From Tolypeutes matacus (taxonomy: Eukaryota; Chordata; Mammalia; Cingulata; Chlamyphoridae): a stretch of 64,000 nucleotides of DNA. The notes beneath the pieces were generated by a model. The model was not told where the DNA came from, did not search any database, and was given only the letters and a program-made list of their open reading frames with translations. A program made the position numbers and the translations under genes. The DNA is taken from assembly GCA_026826555.1 (NCBI GenBank), contig JAKSZT010054568.1:11705641-11769640 (forward strand). The letters are read 5' to 3'. This document shows, one piece after another, positions 46,650 to 58,500 of the stretch; the stretch's first letter is position 1; every line of letters begins with the position of its first letter.

Positions 46650-49499
46650 CTCTGGTGACCCTTTCAACATAGCTCTCTCCTCTAACCTCTGCCTGCTGGT
46701 GTTTCCATGCCTGTTAGAGCCACGACTCAGAGCTGGGTCCTGCTGTTTAAATTCAATAAAGAGAAACTATACTCAGCTTTCTGCTGCACCCTCCCAGTTC
46801 CCAGAGAGAAATGTCCACTTCCCTCTGCCAGTGCAGTCAGCTACGGGTTTTGCCAAGCCTGTTCATCTAGAGGGTGGGAGGTGGGCGCCGTTCCCAGCAG
46901 TGGGAGCAAGTAACTCAAGGCTTTCCTTTTGGCCGCATCATCTGTCTGTCCCACTCCCTCCAGGATAACGGCCTTCCCCTGGTCTGCAGATCCCAAAAGC
47001 AGCTCCTTCGGACAGCATCCATCTTTCCTTCGCTGTTTCTCTAAGAGAGGTGAGCTTGATGCCATCTTCCGGGAACTCCCCAAGTAGTATTGTGTACTAT
47101 TCAATTTCCACCTATACAAGGTAAATCTAGATAAATATAAGTTAGTATATTAAATTCCCTTTTTGATTTACTTATTCATGCAAAAAATGTTCTTCTCTGG
47201 TTTAGTGTCTTTGTTTTGCATTGTTTTGGTTGCTCTCTTACCTTGCTCTCCTACTCAGGCTGTCTCTTCTAGGTTCCAATCCTTAATGCACCAGCAGGTG
47301 ATGCAGGTCTTCAGTCTTGGCACAGCCCCGTCAGATGAAGTTGGTTCACCCATAGGAGCATGTTGGGAACAAACTGGTACCCTCAGTCCTTAAGGAAATA
47401 TGTGCCTATTTGCAGGTGGGCTGGTCTTCCCTGCTCTTTGGGTCAAGTTCAAACACTCATGCTGGTCCATTTGAAAATGGACTCACGTAAAAGTCGGGAG
47501 GAAATACAAAAAAGAACTCACTGAAAAGCACTTAGAACAGAGTTAGTAAAATTTTAACTATTTGAAAGCCTGAGGAGAGGAGTTGGACCAGTAATTTCTC
47601 TATACAATGAGGACTTCTGTTTCATGCAGCATATATATTAATTTAAACCATTCAAACACATTTTGGAAAAAAGTTTATAAACATAATTGTCAATGTTACC
47701 CAAAATGATTATCACACATTAGAAAGTGCCCTTGAGGTAGATGTTCACATTTCCAGAACCTTAAAATACCAAGAAAGCAATCAAGATTAATTCACATTTA
47801 TATGTAATTCAAGTCTTAGTTTGACCTAATTGCATTTTAATTTATATCACTCATTTTTTTTTTGTATATGGACAGGGTTCAAGTTTTTATTTAAAACTAT
47901 ACATAACTTTAGAAGATGACATTTTGTGCACTTCAACTTATTTAGTTTTTAACGTGTAGAAATAGTGAGCTAGTGACTTAGCAAATTGATTTCCATTGTC
48001 CAAGTAAAAAGAAACAAAAACAAATTTAGTATCATAAAAAAATGTATTTGTTGTTCTTATTGAATTATATCACAGACTGAAACCACTATGCCAGAGTGCC
48101 ACATACAGCAGAGAACAATATAATCGTTTCCACCACAGTTATTTTGCAACAAGAGTTGATGTGTTTGTATATATTTGAGGAGACAAATAGTAGTACAATT
48201 TAAAATTTAAAATCCATGGATTTTTCCATCTGCAAATTCAGACATTACCCCTAACAAATGCATTCCAATGGCATTTAATTAGTTAAAAAGTTTGCCATTA
48301 AGAGCATACATCTTATTAATTCTGTAAGGAAATGAAAGGCTCCTGATATTTCTCACAAGAAAGATTTGGAAATGTCAGAGACTGAGTTATAGGAACAGAG
48401 CATTTCATGGCTTAGTAATTCAGGCAGTACATGCCAAGCAATAAGAAGGGAGAAAGATAATTGAAGTGGGAAGGAGAGAAGAAAGATTGTGGGATAAACA
48501 CTATGTATGAAGTCATAAACCCCAGGTAATGAGGTGATAGATCTAATCTTCTGTAAAATATAATAGACACATAGCCCTGTTTTCTCGAAACAGACAATAC
48601 TTGCAGCCATAAAAGAACAAGTAATCAAGCATTTATTATTCTCTAGCTCATGCAATAAGCAGAAAATTATAAGAGTGAACGAAACTCTTTTAGATTAGAG
48701 AAACTGCTCAATATAAGCTTTCTCCAACTTCAGGTCAGCTCCCAATTATATGCATTGATGGAAGAGGAGGTGTGAAGTGGGCTAATTTGAAATGGCAAGT
48801 ATAAAAATTACATAAGATTTGTTAATGGACAAATATATTCTCCCATCAGCACTAAAAATAATGTAGAGTCAACTTTTACTGAAAACTGTGCTATAGGAAC
48901 CCTCAACTCAGGTGTCCTGTGTGCTGATATTTGAAAAAAAATATCTGTAAGAGGATGCTATGTCCGTACAGGATTTGGAATGAGGGCGGAAGCTCTTTTA
49001 GTCCCTCAGATAGTTAGTGTTGCTGTTAGTAAGTTGGCTCCGTGTTTAGGGTGCCTCCTTCTCAGGATTCACGCGGTAGGGTATGTGGTAGCAGTTGGGA
49101 CCTGTATAAATGACAGTTGTCACCACTGTACCATGAGGACAGACAACATTCTCTCCCCATTACTGGCCCAGCACGAAATAATTATTTCTTGATAAATGAA
49201 TACATTAATGGATGATTTCTTACTAGTACCATTATCAACTGTGGGATAAACTGGTTCCCAGTGATCCCACCGGCAAGGGGCATTTTAGATTGTGCCAAGA
49301 AAAGAGGAATAATTTTTGAGGAGTCGCGCAGAAAAGTATTTAGCATGGCCTAAAACTATGAATGTTCCCCACTGGCAACTAATCCACCTTCCTTGGGCTT
49401 CTAGGCTCTAACGTGCTTGATGCACCGAGTCTGTCTCTATCAGGAGATCGTTGTTTTAAAGATTCGTAATTAGTAAAACCTGAGATTATTTTAGTGTGT

Positions 49500-49675
49500 A
49501 ATATGTGCATGGAAACCTTGCTAGATGTTTTAACATTTATGTTTTGTTAAAACCTCAGAACAAACCTGTGATTTGTGTATTATTATGATGAAGAAACTGA
49601 GACCAAACCTAGAGCTAATAAGATACACAGCTGAGTTTTATATTCTGCTGTTTATGACTCCAAGACTTGCCATTT
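49500..49675 (-). mobile_element. MIR-like SINE fragment, antisense
   Basis: 'aaacctcagaacaaacctgt', 'gatgaagaaactgagacc' and 'agatacacagctgagtttta' follow reverse-complement MIR, weakly. Confidence 0.5.
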
Positions 49676-50390
49676 TTCTATAAAAACAAGTCCTTATATA
49701 AATTGAATACCTGCTTTCTGAATTTAGCTTAACTACAAGATGTAAAATATAATCTGTGTGTATTACGTAAAAAGATATTCAATCTGTTATTCAACTGTGG
49801 GAGGGAAAATTCCTTCTCATTCCCATTTTCCTATTTATCCTTTCTAAATCCTAGAGGAGATCATATGCATTTCTTTCCTTACTTTTGTGAACTAAAATTA
49901 TGGCCAACAACAAGTTATTGGGATTATGAAAAAAACATTTATGTTTGCACCAACCGTCATGGTCTTTGATCCTAGGAGTTTTATCATTTTTGTTTGTGAA
50001 GAAACCAATGTTCAAAATACAGTTATGATTTAATTTCAAGGTAAAGGTTGAGAAGATTCCCTGAATTTCAAAGCCATAGCTAGTCCTAGGAGTCTGTACG
50101 TGGAAGGACAGAGCCCCAAGCTCTGTAACCGACCCTGCATGTGAATATTTGCTCATTTTTATTGAATACGTAAATGATAAAGTGTGGGATGAAATGCTCC
50201 AGAGCCCAGAAACAGAATCAAACACCCTTTCCATCAATTTTATTCAACTGACGATACTGGGGAGTTTTTTCTATAAAAACGTTAATATTAGTCAGATGGA
50301 AGATGGAAATTGATATAAAATATAATTAAAATCCTTACATTTTGCATAGCATGTGAATCGCTTTGTGTTTCTAAAAGTGTTTTTGGTTAA

Positions 50391-51190
50391 GATTGCCGTT
50401 TTTGTGCAATTGTTTCACCTTCGGGAGAAATCGTCCTTTCCTCTCCTTCTTTTCCAGGAATCTGACCTGCTCTGCTTGTTTGTGTGCAGAATTTTCTCCC
50501 TGCGTCCTTTGGATTTGTTTATCTTCTCTCTCTCACTCCGTGCCCTGTTTTTGATACTCTTTTCAGTTCTGGGGCCCCTGGAGTCGTACAGCAGTTCAAA
50601 CCCCCTTTTTGTTACGTGAGACTTCTCTGTCTCCACTTTCTTCCCCATTAGGCCGTCCCACCCTGGGGGTCCAGGTGGGGTCCACCCAGAAAGGCCGTTT
50701 TGCATTTAGGAGGCCCAGCCAGGGGACGCTGGCTCCGCGTGCACTGCCCACAGGTCTGCCCAGGCTCGCCCTCCCCCGGGGCACCTTTTGTAGGCAGCTC
50801 TGCTCAGCGGCCCGAGTTCTCCTGTGCCTGGGTCCCTGTGCCTCCTCCGCTGGTCTAACCCCCCGCTGTGCGGCTTTAGCTCTGCTGGGTGGCAGGAGGG
50901 CCTCGGGGGGCTCTTGGGCTGTGCAGGTGGGAGGAGGCCTGAGGGCCCAGGCGGGTGGGTCTGCACACAATTCTCCTACCGGATTTGGGTGTGGTTTTTT
51001 TTGCTTTTTCTTTGACTCAGCATTTGTGGGGTCCTTCTTAGCGTGCTCTAGAGCCCCAGGCAAGTGAGACTGGTCCTTTCCCTGGGTGGTTCTGAGGAGA
51101 GCCCATGCCAGAGGCTGTCTCAGGTCACCATGGTGATGACTTTTAAAAGTGCTTTTCCTGTCTCCGTTCAATTTCCCCACTCCCCATTCT
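50391..51190. other. GC-rich island with long chance frames
   Basis: Between about 50,640 and 51,070 base composition is strongly GC-rich against an AT-rich background. The minus strand is open for 194 codons (50,596-51,180) and the plus strand for 152 codons (50,609-51,067). The minus-strand product would be rich in Pro, Arg and Ala, with no domain, signal peptide or membrane segment I recognise. About 16 CpGs in roughly 380 bases is below a typical CpG island. It could be a GC-rich repeat, an LTR or an eroded exon or promoter. I call no gene. Confidence 0.4.
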
Positions 51191-51194
51191 GTTC

Positions 51195-51690
51195 CTGCGT
51201 GTTGTTCACATTTTTATTAGAGAAATTGTGGTTTTACAGAAAATCATGCAGAAAATACAGAGTTCCCATATTATTAATAGCTTGCATTACTGTGGTACTT
51301 TTGTTGCAGTTGATAAAGCAGTATTATTATAATTAACCTATTAGCCATAGCCCACGGCTTACATTAGGGTTCCCTGTTTATGCTGGACAGTCCTATGCTT
51401 TATTTATTTTTAATTTTTAGTCTAGTAACATATATAGACCTTAAAATGCCCCCTTTGACCACATTTGAACATAATCCAGAGGTTTAATGTTGTGCTACCC
51501 TCCCCACCATCCACTGGAAGACTTTCCCCCCCCAGGCAGAAACTTCCGATTACTATTTCCACGAGAAGCTTCAACCTGGTCACGATAGTTCTGTTAGAAC
51601 CCCCTTAACATCTGAGTCACCTCTGCCTTCTTCATCTCTTGATAAGAGAGAACTTGCATTGCTTTCTCACATAGCTTGTTATTTTTGATG
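51195..51690 (-). mobile_element. LINE-1 3' UTR fragment, antisense
   Basis: 'agaaaatacagagttcccat', 'tgtggtacttttgttgcagt', then 'cctattagccatagccc' and 'atgttgtgctaccctcccca' are antisense L1 3' UTR blocks related to the module in the 43 and 53 kb copies, but more diverged. Confidence 0.6.
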
Positions 51691-52855
51691 GAGCACTGGA
51701 TTTTGCATATGAAAGATCCGTAGATCCTGAGGTATTTACAACAGTAAATGGGCATTTGGCTCCTTCTGTCAAGTCATTAGTTTAGGGATTTGAGTCAGTC
51801 AGGCCTCTAACTGAGCTTGATTTGGGAGTTGGCCTTGCTGTTTCTTCGTTGTTCCCACAGGGCTGATTCCTCCAGGAGCAGCTGGCTGCGGCTTGTCACT
51901 CAGTCGTGGGCTCCTGGACGCGCAGGGGCAGGTTCTCCCTCCTCGTTGTCCCACCTCCTCTAGGCAGGACCTAAACTCCTGGGCTTCATTCCTTCATCTT
52001 CTTCCCCATCATAGCCACTTCTACCTGTGCCTGTAGTGGATTATGGGCAGGATAGAGTTTCTTGCCTTCCATCATTGGCAGGTCGCTTTTGCTTCTACCC
52101 TATTCCAAAAAAAGTGGATCTTACTTGGCTTCCTGGGGAAGGCAAGATGGTTTTCCAAACGAAGAAAGACAGACGAGCTCTGCTTCTCCTGCAACTGTGA
52201 TTTTAGGGCTCAACGGTTTTGATGCCCTCTCTCTAGTGGCTTAAATCCTCTCTTACGCTTGAGAGAAGAGTCGTAGGAAGCAGGTGGTGTTTGTGCCTGC
52301 CCCTCACCTGCAGCAGATCTCTACCTCCTTTGCGGAGAGTGTCCTCGCATCTTCTGCCCTGCCCGCCTGTTCCCTGGAGTACCAGTAGAGAAAAATGGAA
52401 CAGTGTTTCTGAGTGAGCTTGAACCCTCCTATGCCTGGACTTGCAGTTATTTTAAATTGGTATGCAAACCCACACTTGGCCTTTAGGAATTTGTTAAAAT
52501 TTCATCTGATGTATTCTTATCCACTTTTGTGGAGGCTGCTTCGTCTTTCCATGTTTGACAAAGGTGAAATAATTCATATGTCTCCTCTCTCCTCAGAGGC
52601 ACTTGTTACTCTTTGGAATTCAGTTCTCTTTGTTGCCTTGTGAACTTAGCTCTTTGATGGGAATCAAGATAAATTATGATTTTTAGAGTATCGGGTTTTA
52701 CTCATCCTTAGGGTGGTGGCAGATTCTCTTGCATCTTTCTATAGTCTAATCTCAACCAGAACTCACAGTCAGGTTTAGGCCTAACATGCTGCAATTCAAG
52801 ACAAACTAAGGATTCTGTAGCTGTAAGGATCATTACCATAGTTTATATATTTTGC
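51691..52855. other. Unclassified sequence
   Basis: Mixed composition. Open frames up to 76 codons have no domain. No named repeat. Confidence 0.4.
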
Positions 52856-53000
52856 TTATTGTATATTTCACCCCACTAGAAAACAATGACTTGATGGTAG
52901 GGATGCGTTTCGATTTTATTCATTACTTTAGCACTTAGAATGCTTAGAAAAGTGTCTGCCTGAAAGTTTCTCCTCAATAAATGTTATTGAATGAATTAAT
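52856..53000 (+). mobile_element. L2 LINE 3' end
   Basis: 'cttgatggtagggatgcgtt', 'agcacttagaatgcttagaa', 'aagtgtctgcctgaa' and 'caataaatgttattgaatga' are the L2 terminal layout. Confidence 0.7.
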
Positions 53001-53164
53001 ATTTAATAACACGCAGCTAAATGAGGCATTAAGTATGTTTTCACATTTTTTCCTCAAAAAAAACATTTAATAGAGGTAATATTTTCCCCATACTTCAGAG
53101 GAGTAAAATGGTTTTCAAGGGGATTAAATCAATTGTCCTTCATAGCGTAGTTCTACTTGGCGGG

Positions 53165-53405
53165 GAAAGGGGCAAAACAGTGTGATGGATAGAACAAGGG
53201 TTTCTGTTTGGGGCCAACCTGGATTTGAACCCTGACTCTCTTGTTCAGTAGCTCAGATGTTTTGAGCAAGTCGCTGAACTTTTCTGGGCCTTAATGTATG
53301 TCTTCCTTCTATATGGTCTATTAGAGAACTAATTGAAATTTTATTTAACGCAATTGTCACTTAATAGTCACTACTTCCATTATAATTATTATTATAATTT
53401 TATTT
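53165..53405 (+). mobile_element. MIR SINE, nearly full length
   Basis: The tRNA-like head with a B box ('cctggatttgaaccctgact'), the core ('ttgagcaagtcgctgaactt', 'ttctgggccttaatg') and an eroded 3' part are all in order. Confidence 0.8.
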
Positions 53406-53684
53406 TTATTATTTTACCATTCTTATCCTGTGAAGCTTGATCCCAGGTCTTCTGATGCTAAATCCTGGGCAGGTTTTAATTTATTATGTTGCTCTTAAAA
53501 CATGGAATGTTTAAGGTGAAGTGGGGAGCTACAGAGTGGTTTGCAGAGCCCAAGTTTGCACCAATCATACAATGCACTTAGAGCCAAGCTGGGATCTCCA
53601 CCAAGGAGGCAGGGCCAACTCTCCCTTATGGCACATATTCAGAGAGGGCTTGCAAGAGCAGTCATTTTCTTTTTTTTTTCTTCA
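53406..53684. other. Unclassified sequence before L1 tail
   Basis: AT-rich first half, mixed second half. Nothing is recognised. Confidence 0.4.
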
Positions 53685-56600
53685 TTTTTTTTCTTTGTTT
53701 TTTTCTTTATTTTTAAATAAGCCTTAGATTGCATAAATGTTACATTGAAAATATGGGGGATTCCCATATACCCCATCCCTCCCCCTTCCTCACTTTTCCC
53801 AATTAACAACATTTTTCATTAGTGGGTACATTTGTTAAGATTGATAAACATATATTGAAGCATTGCTACTAACCATGATTTACATTACGGCTTACACTTT
53901 GTACTCCACAATTTTATATGTTTTGACAAAATGTAAAATGGCATGTATCTGTCATTGCAATATCATACAGAACTATCTCAGTGCCCCAAAAAATGCCCCA
54001 TGTTATATACTTATTCTTCCTCCCCTCAGAACCTCTGGTGACCACTGTCTTAATATCAATGTTACAAGTTGTTCCATTACTAGAATAATAATAAATCTAC
54101 TCTATTCCATAGTTGCATTTCCCCCTTATGTATGTTCATACCTCAGTCTTGAGGATTTTGGGATGGTGATGCCCACTCTGCTTCCAACTGAGAAGGGGCT
54201 TAGATCCCATGGGGCAGATGGATGGAACTGTCTTGCTTGCAGTTGTAGACACACTCTGTTTTTTTTTTTTTTAACAAACCAATTTTATTAATACATATTA
54301 ATAAAGCATAAATCCATCCATCCAAAGTGTACAATCAATGGTATCCAGTATAATTGCATAACTGTGCATTCATCACGTCAATCATTTTAGAGCATTTTCA
54401 TTATTCCAGTAATAATAATAATAAACAAAAAAGAAACAAACAAAACTCATCACCTCTCAATCTCTCTACGCTTCCCCTATTGTACATAGCTGCTATTCTG
54501 TTTCCTTCTTTCTAGTTTTTTTGTATTTGTATTTTGTAAAAACAGTCTTTTATATGCAATATTACCCATATTCATATTTTACATGAAATAACATTTTTCA
54601 CTTTGTTACACAATTCCACAGTACATTTTTTAGCTTTCCTTCTAGTAATATAAATGTCCTTAGACTTTCCCTTTCAACCACTTTCATACCTATATAATAG
54701 CTCTGCTAGTCACAAACACCATGATACGCTCTCACAATTTCCATTCATTTCCAAAGATTTACAAACAACCATTTAAACAATTCTGCACATTCGTTTTTTT
54801 GGGATGGGCATTGTCCATCATCATCCTTTTCTTAGTTGTCCTGGGTGAGTCCAATGAACCAAGGAGTAGGTGTTGGGTGCAACTTTGTAGAGACTCAGGG
54901 CTCAACCAGCATGTGAACAGCCTGAAGATTTCAGTCTTTGGGACATATTTTTAATGCATACAGTGCTAATTATAGGTTCAAATAAAAGGGGCAGAAGAAC
55001 CATGTGTAAGAAAAGTATCAATGAGTCTAACTCTGATATATTGAGGGAGATGGGTTATCATATATTCCAAGGTAACGCCCAACGAAGAGGTACCAATTTT
55101 TGGGGGTTGTCTGGATGTCTCTGAGGCCCTCAGGAGTCCCCCTGCATGAGGCACTGTTTACTGTGGCAGTTAGTTAAATCCTCCTGAGATGTGCAAAAGC
55201 ATAACATATGAAATGCCTCCTGACTCACTTTGAAATCTCTTAGCTGCAAAAACTCATTTATATTTAATATTTCCCCCTTTTGGTCAAGGTCTTTTTCCAA
55301 ATGCATTGCTGGTTGGTGCTTAAGTAATAATTCCTTAGTGCCAGGAAGGCTCATCCCCAGGAGTCATGTCCCCTGCCGGAGCGGGGAGGTAGTGTGTTTT
55401 ATATGCTGAATTTGGCTTAGAGAAAGGCCACATTTGAACAACAAGGAGACTTCCAGGATGTAACTTTTAGGCAGTATATATTACTAGGCTAAGTTTCAAT
55501 TTCAAAAGAACAAGGCTCATGGGTACACGCATCAATATCTAGGGTGTGGTGTATTTGTCTCCTCCGCTAGGCACTGTCGCTGTGTTCTAGGACCTCTTGC
55601 CTCTCTGTGAGAGAATATAGCAGGACTCCCCAGATTGAGAATTCAATATTCTGCCAGTTACTCTGTGCATCTCCACCCACCAAGACAATCCCCCAAGACC
55701 ACTTGGACACGTTCATATTCCATAGAGGCATGCCCAGCTGCACCCCTACCCACACATGCCCCCATCACTGACACCCTAGGCCAGCGATCTTCCCCTGCCA
55801 CAACTGCAACCCTTCTGCAATCCAAAACCTCCCCAAAGACAAAGCCAAAAATAATAAGAAAAATAAAATAAAATATAAAAAATTATTTTTTTTGCATTTT
55901 TGCCTTTCATCACTGTAAGATCTATTATCTTTTATGTATATTGACAATTTCTTCTATATGTTCCTGCAGTGTCTTTTTTTTTTTTTCCACTTATTTTCTA
56001 AGAAGATTTAGGTTACAGAAAAGTCACATAGAAAATATAGGAGATTCCCATATACCCCCCTACACCCTCCCCTACTAATAACATCCTATATGAGTATGGT
56101 GCATTCGTTACAATTGTGCTGCTACTAACCGTGGCCAATGGTTCACGTTACGGTTTGCATTTTGCACAGTACACTTTCATAGGTTCTGACAAAATGTATA
56201 ATGGCCTGTATCCATCATTGCAAGATCATGCAGAACCATTCCAATGCCCCCCAAATGCCCTATGTTACATCCATTCTTCCCTCTCCCTCCTCTTGAAACC
56301 TATGACAACCACTAAGTTTCAATTTTTGAAGAATAAGGTTTTTAGTTACATGCATTAATATTGACAGCTTGACATACTGGTCTGTTTTCTTTTATTAGGC
56401 CCTGCGTGTGTACTCGAGAGGTTCTTGCCCCTCTATTTGAGGATATAGCAGGACACCCCAGGATGGAAGTTTACTAGTTTCTTATTTATTGTGTGGTTCT
56501 TCACCCACTAAGATGGCACCCTATGACAAAATGAACATTTTCATACTCCATAGAAGACTGCCGCACGTGCATCCTTTCCCACACCTCCCTCTACTACTGA

Positions 56601-56850
56601 TGCCATGCACCAGTGACCCCCTCTGCCATATTTGCCAAAAACATTCCCACCATTTTCAACCACAGACCTACAAATCCCCAGAGTTCACCTGCTCCTTCCT
56701 CTAGTCCAACCCCCATTTTCATGGATAGTCCAACCCAAGCCCCCACCCTGCTCACCTCCACATCCCAGCACCGTCAACCCCACTCAGGTCCCTGCACCAC
56801 CATCACCCCCTCCACTGCCAAACCTCCCTCTTCCACCTTATCATGGGTTT
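53685..56850 (-). mobile_element. LINE-1 long two-module 3' UTR, antisense, second copy
   Basis: Its order is the same as the 43-46 kb copy. A T-rich tail (53,670-53,715) is followed by module A ('gcattgctactaaccatgat' ... 'ctctgtgagagaatatagca') to about 55,865, with a nested L1 at 54,255-54,795. A-rich DNA follows, then module B from about 55,985 ('agaaaatataggagattccc', 'tgctactaaccgtggccaat') to 56,850. It is truncated before ORF2 and ends at a fold-back palindrome. The pyrimidine-rich end of module B gives Pro/Ser/Thr-rich chance frames of 76-84 codons. Confidence 0.65.
54255..54795 (-). mobile_element. LINE-1 3' UTR, different subfamily, nested in the larger L1
   Basis: The insert begins with poly(T) and 'accaattttattaatacata', then 'ccaaagtgtacaatcaatgg' and 'gcataactgtgcattcatca', which is antisense L1 3' UTR of another subfamily. 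The host L1 is interrupted between 'cacactctg' and 'gggatgggcattgtccatca'. The flanks 'cacactctgttttttt' and 'cacattcgttttttt' look like a diverged target-site duplication. Confidence 0.65.
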
Positions 56851-56894
56851 CTAAGTGGATAAGATGACATGCATCATCTTAGCCACTTAGAAAC
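56847..56894. repeat. Imperfect inverted repeat, 21-base arms
   Basis: Arms at 56,847-56,867 and 56,874-56,894 pair at 20 of 21 positions around a 6-base loop (CATGCA). The left arm starts exactly where L1 module B stops matching its paralogue. The right arm belongs to downstream DNA. Confidence 0.9.
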
Positions 56895-57199
56895 AATGGT
56901 AGACCTTTTTTGTCTCTGAGTGCAAATTTCATGGTGATGATCAGAAGTTTTGAATAAAAATATCTTGGTATGGCAAAATATATTTTCTTATTAGAAATAT
57001 AATAGTGTGGGGAGTTTTTTTGTTTTTTCATGGAAAACAGCCTGAGGCATTATGTGCTAACATATTGCTTATCTATTTTTGGAGAGTCCATTAGCTAAGG
57101 AAACTCTTGCTGAAAATTAATGTTTCTCTTTTTTCTATTTTGTTATGTGTTTAGAAATAAGTAGGGCTATTTTGCAGGCTAGAAAGACATCAGAGCTAA

Positions 57200-57345
57200 A
57201 AGTAATCTCAGATATCATCAAAGAAAACATATTTATCTTATAGTTGAGAAATAGATGGCTCAAAGTGAGAAAAAGTGTGACCTAAGTCACATAATAATTT
57301 TGTTCACAGGCTAGACTATATACTAAGTCTTCTGACTGCCAATTT
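57200..57345 (-). mobile_element. MIR-like SINE fragment, antisense
   Basis: 'cttatagttgagaaatagat', 'gacctaagtcacataataat' and 'gtcttctgactgcc' follow reverse-complement MIR. Confidence 0.5.
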
Positions 57346-57689
57346 GGTATGCTTTGCAATGTAGCTTATTGAATAAATACTTCATTTCACTGGGTAGTTT
57401 ATACTATCATATCATGATAGTTTTTATAAACTCATGGGAACTGGTATCCTTTTTATGTTTTAAGATGTATCTTTCATGTTGCTAAGATAGATGATTTGAT
57501 TTTTACAGATATTACATCCTTTTTTCTAATTACACAAGTAATAGAAATTATGGAAAAATGCATCATAGAAGATAGCTTGCACAAAAAAAGCATGCATTAG
57601 AAGGAAAATAAAGATGGTGCACATACCACCACTCAGAAGAAAACAAAGTTCACAATTAACTTCACTCACATTAACATTCAATGGCATTC

Positions 57690-57850
57690 AAATTTTTATA
57701 AGACATGAGTCATGTCCTCAAGGAACTCACTAACTAGTGGTGAGACTGAATCAATCAAATAAATATAGAATTTTACCATAATTGAAATAAAAGTGTAATA
57801 GAAGAGGCTTTGGGGGGAGGCAATAAATTGATTGGATGGGTGAAACAGAC
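57690..57850 (-). mobile_element. L2 LINE fragment, antisense
   Basis: 'catgtcctcaaggaactcac', 'taactagtggtgagactgaa' and 'caatcaaataaatatagaa' match the antisense L2 pattern. Confidence 0.5.
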
Positions 57851-58249
57851 CTTGTCAAACAGTATGTATTACTTCACAGTAAAGGCTCCCTGTTATAGGA
57901 ATTATATAGAATTATAAAAAGATACTACTTTTAGAGATTTTTAAAACAGGTTGTACCTGTAATCACATTACTATCAATGAAAGAGGTATATTCTAGGCTT
58001 GGACCGTAACTAGAAAATGACTTTTGGGTCAGATTGTGTGACTATAAGCTTTTCCAAAAGAGAAATAATGCAGATACAGAATATTTTAAAAACAATTGCC
58101 CCCCAAAACTTGTAAATTAAATCATAACACCAAAAAGCTTCATTTTTCAAAATGGAACGCCTACGTCTGCTAGCTATATCGTGTTCATGAATCTACCCCA
58201 TATGAATGCTCTATCACACAGTTAATGAAGAATTTAGACAGTGTCTACA

Positions 58250-58500
58250 ATAGTTAAGAAAACATAGAGCCCTGCAAGCTAGTAAGACAATTGCTCTAAA
58301 GCCCACATGCTTTGGAATTAAAGATTGTTTGGATAGATTTCTAACTATAAGACTCCATTCTTTCATCTCAAATAGGGGAATGAAATTTATACCTCAGAGA
58401 ATTGCTGTTAAAACTGAATATACTAAATTCAAAGAGAATAGTACGTAGTATGTGCTCAGTCACTGAAAGCTGTTATTATTGTTGCTATTTTTTATTTAAA
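58250..58500 (+). mobile_element. MIR SINE
   Basis: 'gcccacatgctttggaatta', 'ctttcatctcaaatagggga', then 'acctcagagaattgctgtta' and 'agtatgtgctcagtc' before 'gttattattgttgct' are the MIR core and 3' part. Confidence 0.75.

Larger units (their letters stand above)
46630..50390. other. Unclassified, repeat-poor sequence after the CTCF motif
   Basis: The 46,630-47,120 block is GC-richer and contains open frames on both strands (144 and 92 codons) without recognisable domains. AATAAA at 46,757-46,762 has no clear transcript. The rest is AT-rich single-copy-looking DNA, with a possible antisense MIR at 49,500-49,675. Confidence 0.4.
56895..58245. other. Mostly unclassified AT-rich sequence
   Basis: Apart from MIR-like (57,200-57,345) and L2-like (57,690-57,850, antisense, 'gtcctcaaggaactcactaa') fragments I see nothing nameable. 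Confidence 0.4.

Noticed and set aside
46534..46968. 144-codon plus-strand open frame
   Set aside because: It begins in antisense L1, crosses the L1 junction and the CTCF motif, and has no recognisable domain.
47288..47302. Second CTCF site (CCAGCAGGTGATGCA)
   Set aside because: It mismatches the invariant GGC part of the core and lacks the final base, so it is too weak to call.
50430..50460. Splice acceptor before an exon (pyrimidine tract then CAG)
   Set aside because: A good-looking acceptor alone is common; no matching donor or conserved frame follows.
50596..51180. 194-codon minus-strand open frame as a protein-coding gene
   Set aside because: Composition follows the GC-rich island, the opposite strand is also open, and there is no domain, Kozak context or exon structure I can defend.
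56847..56894. microRNA precursor
   Set aside because: The hairpin is only 48 bases with a 6-base loop and does not extend; its position at an L1 junction explains it better.
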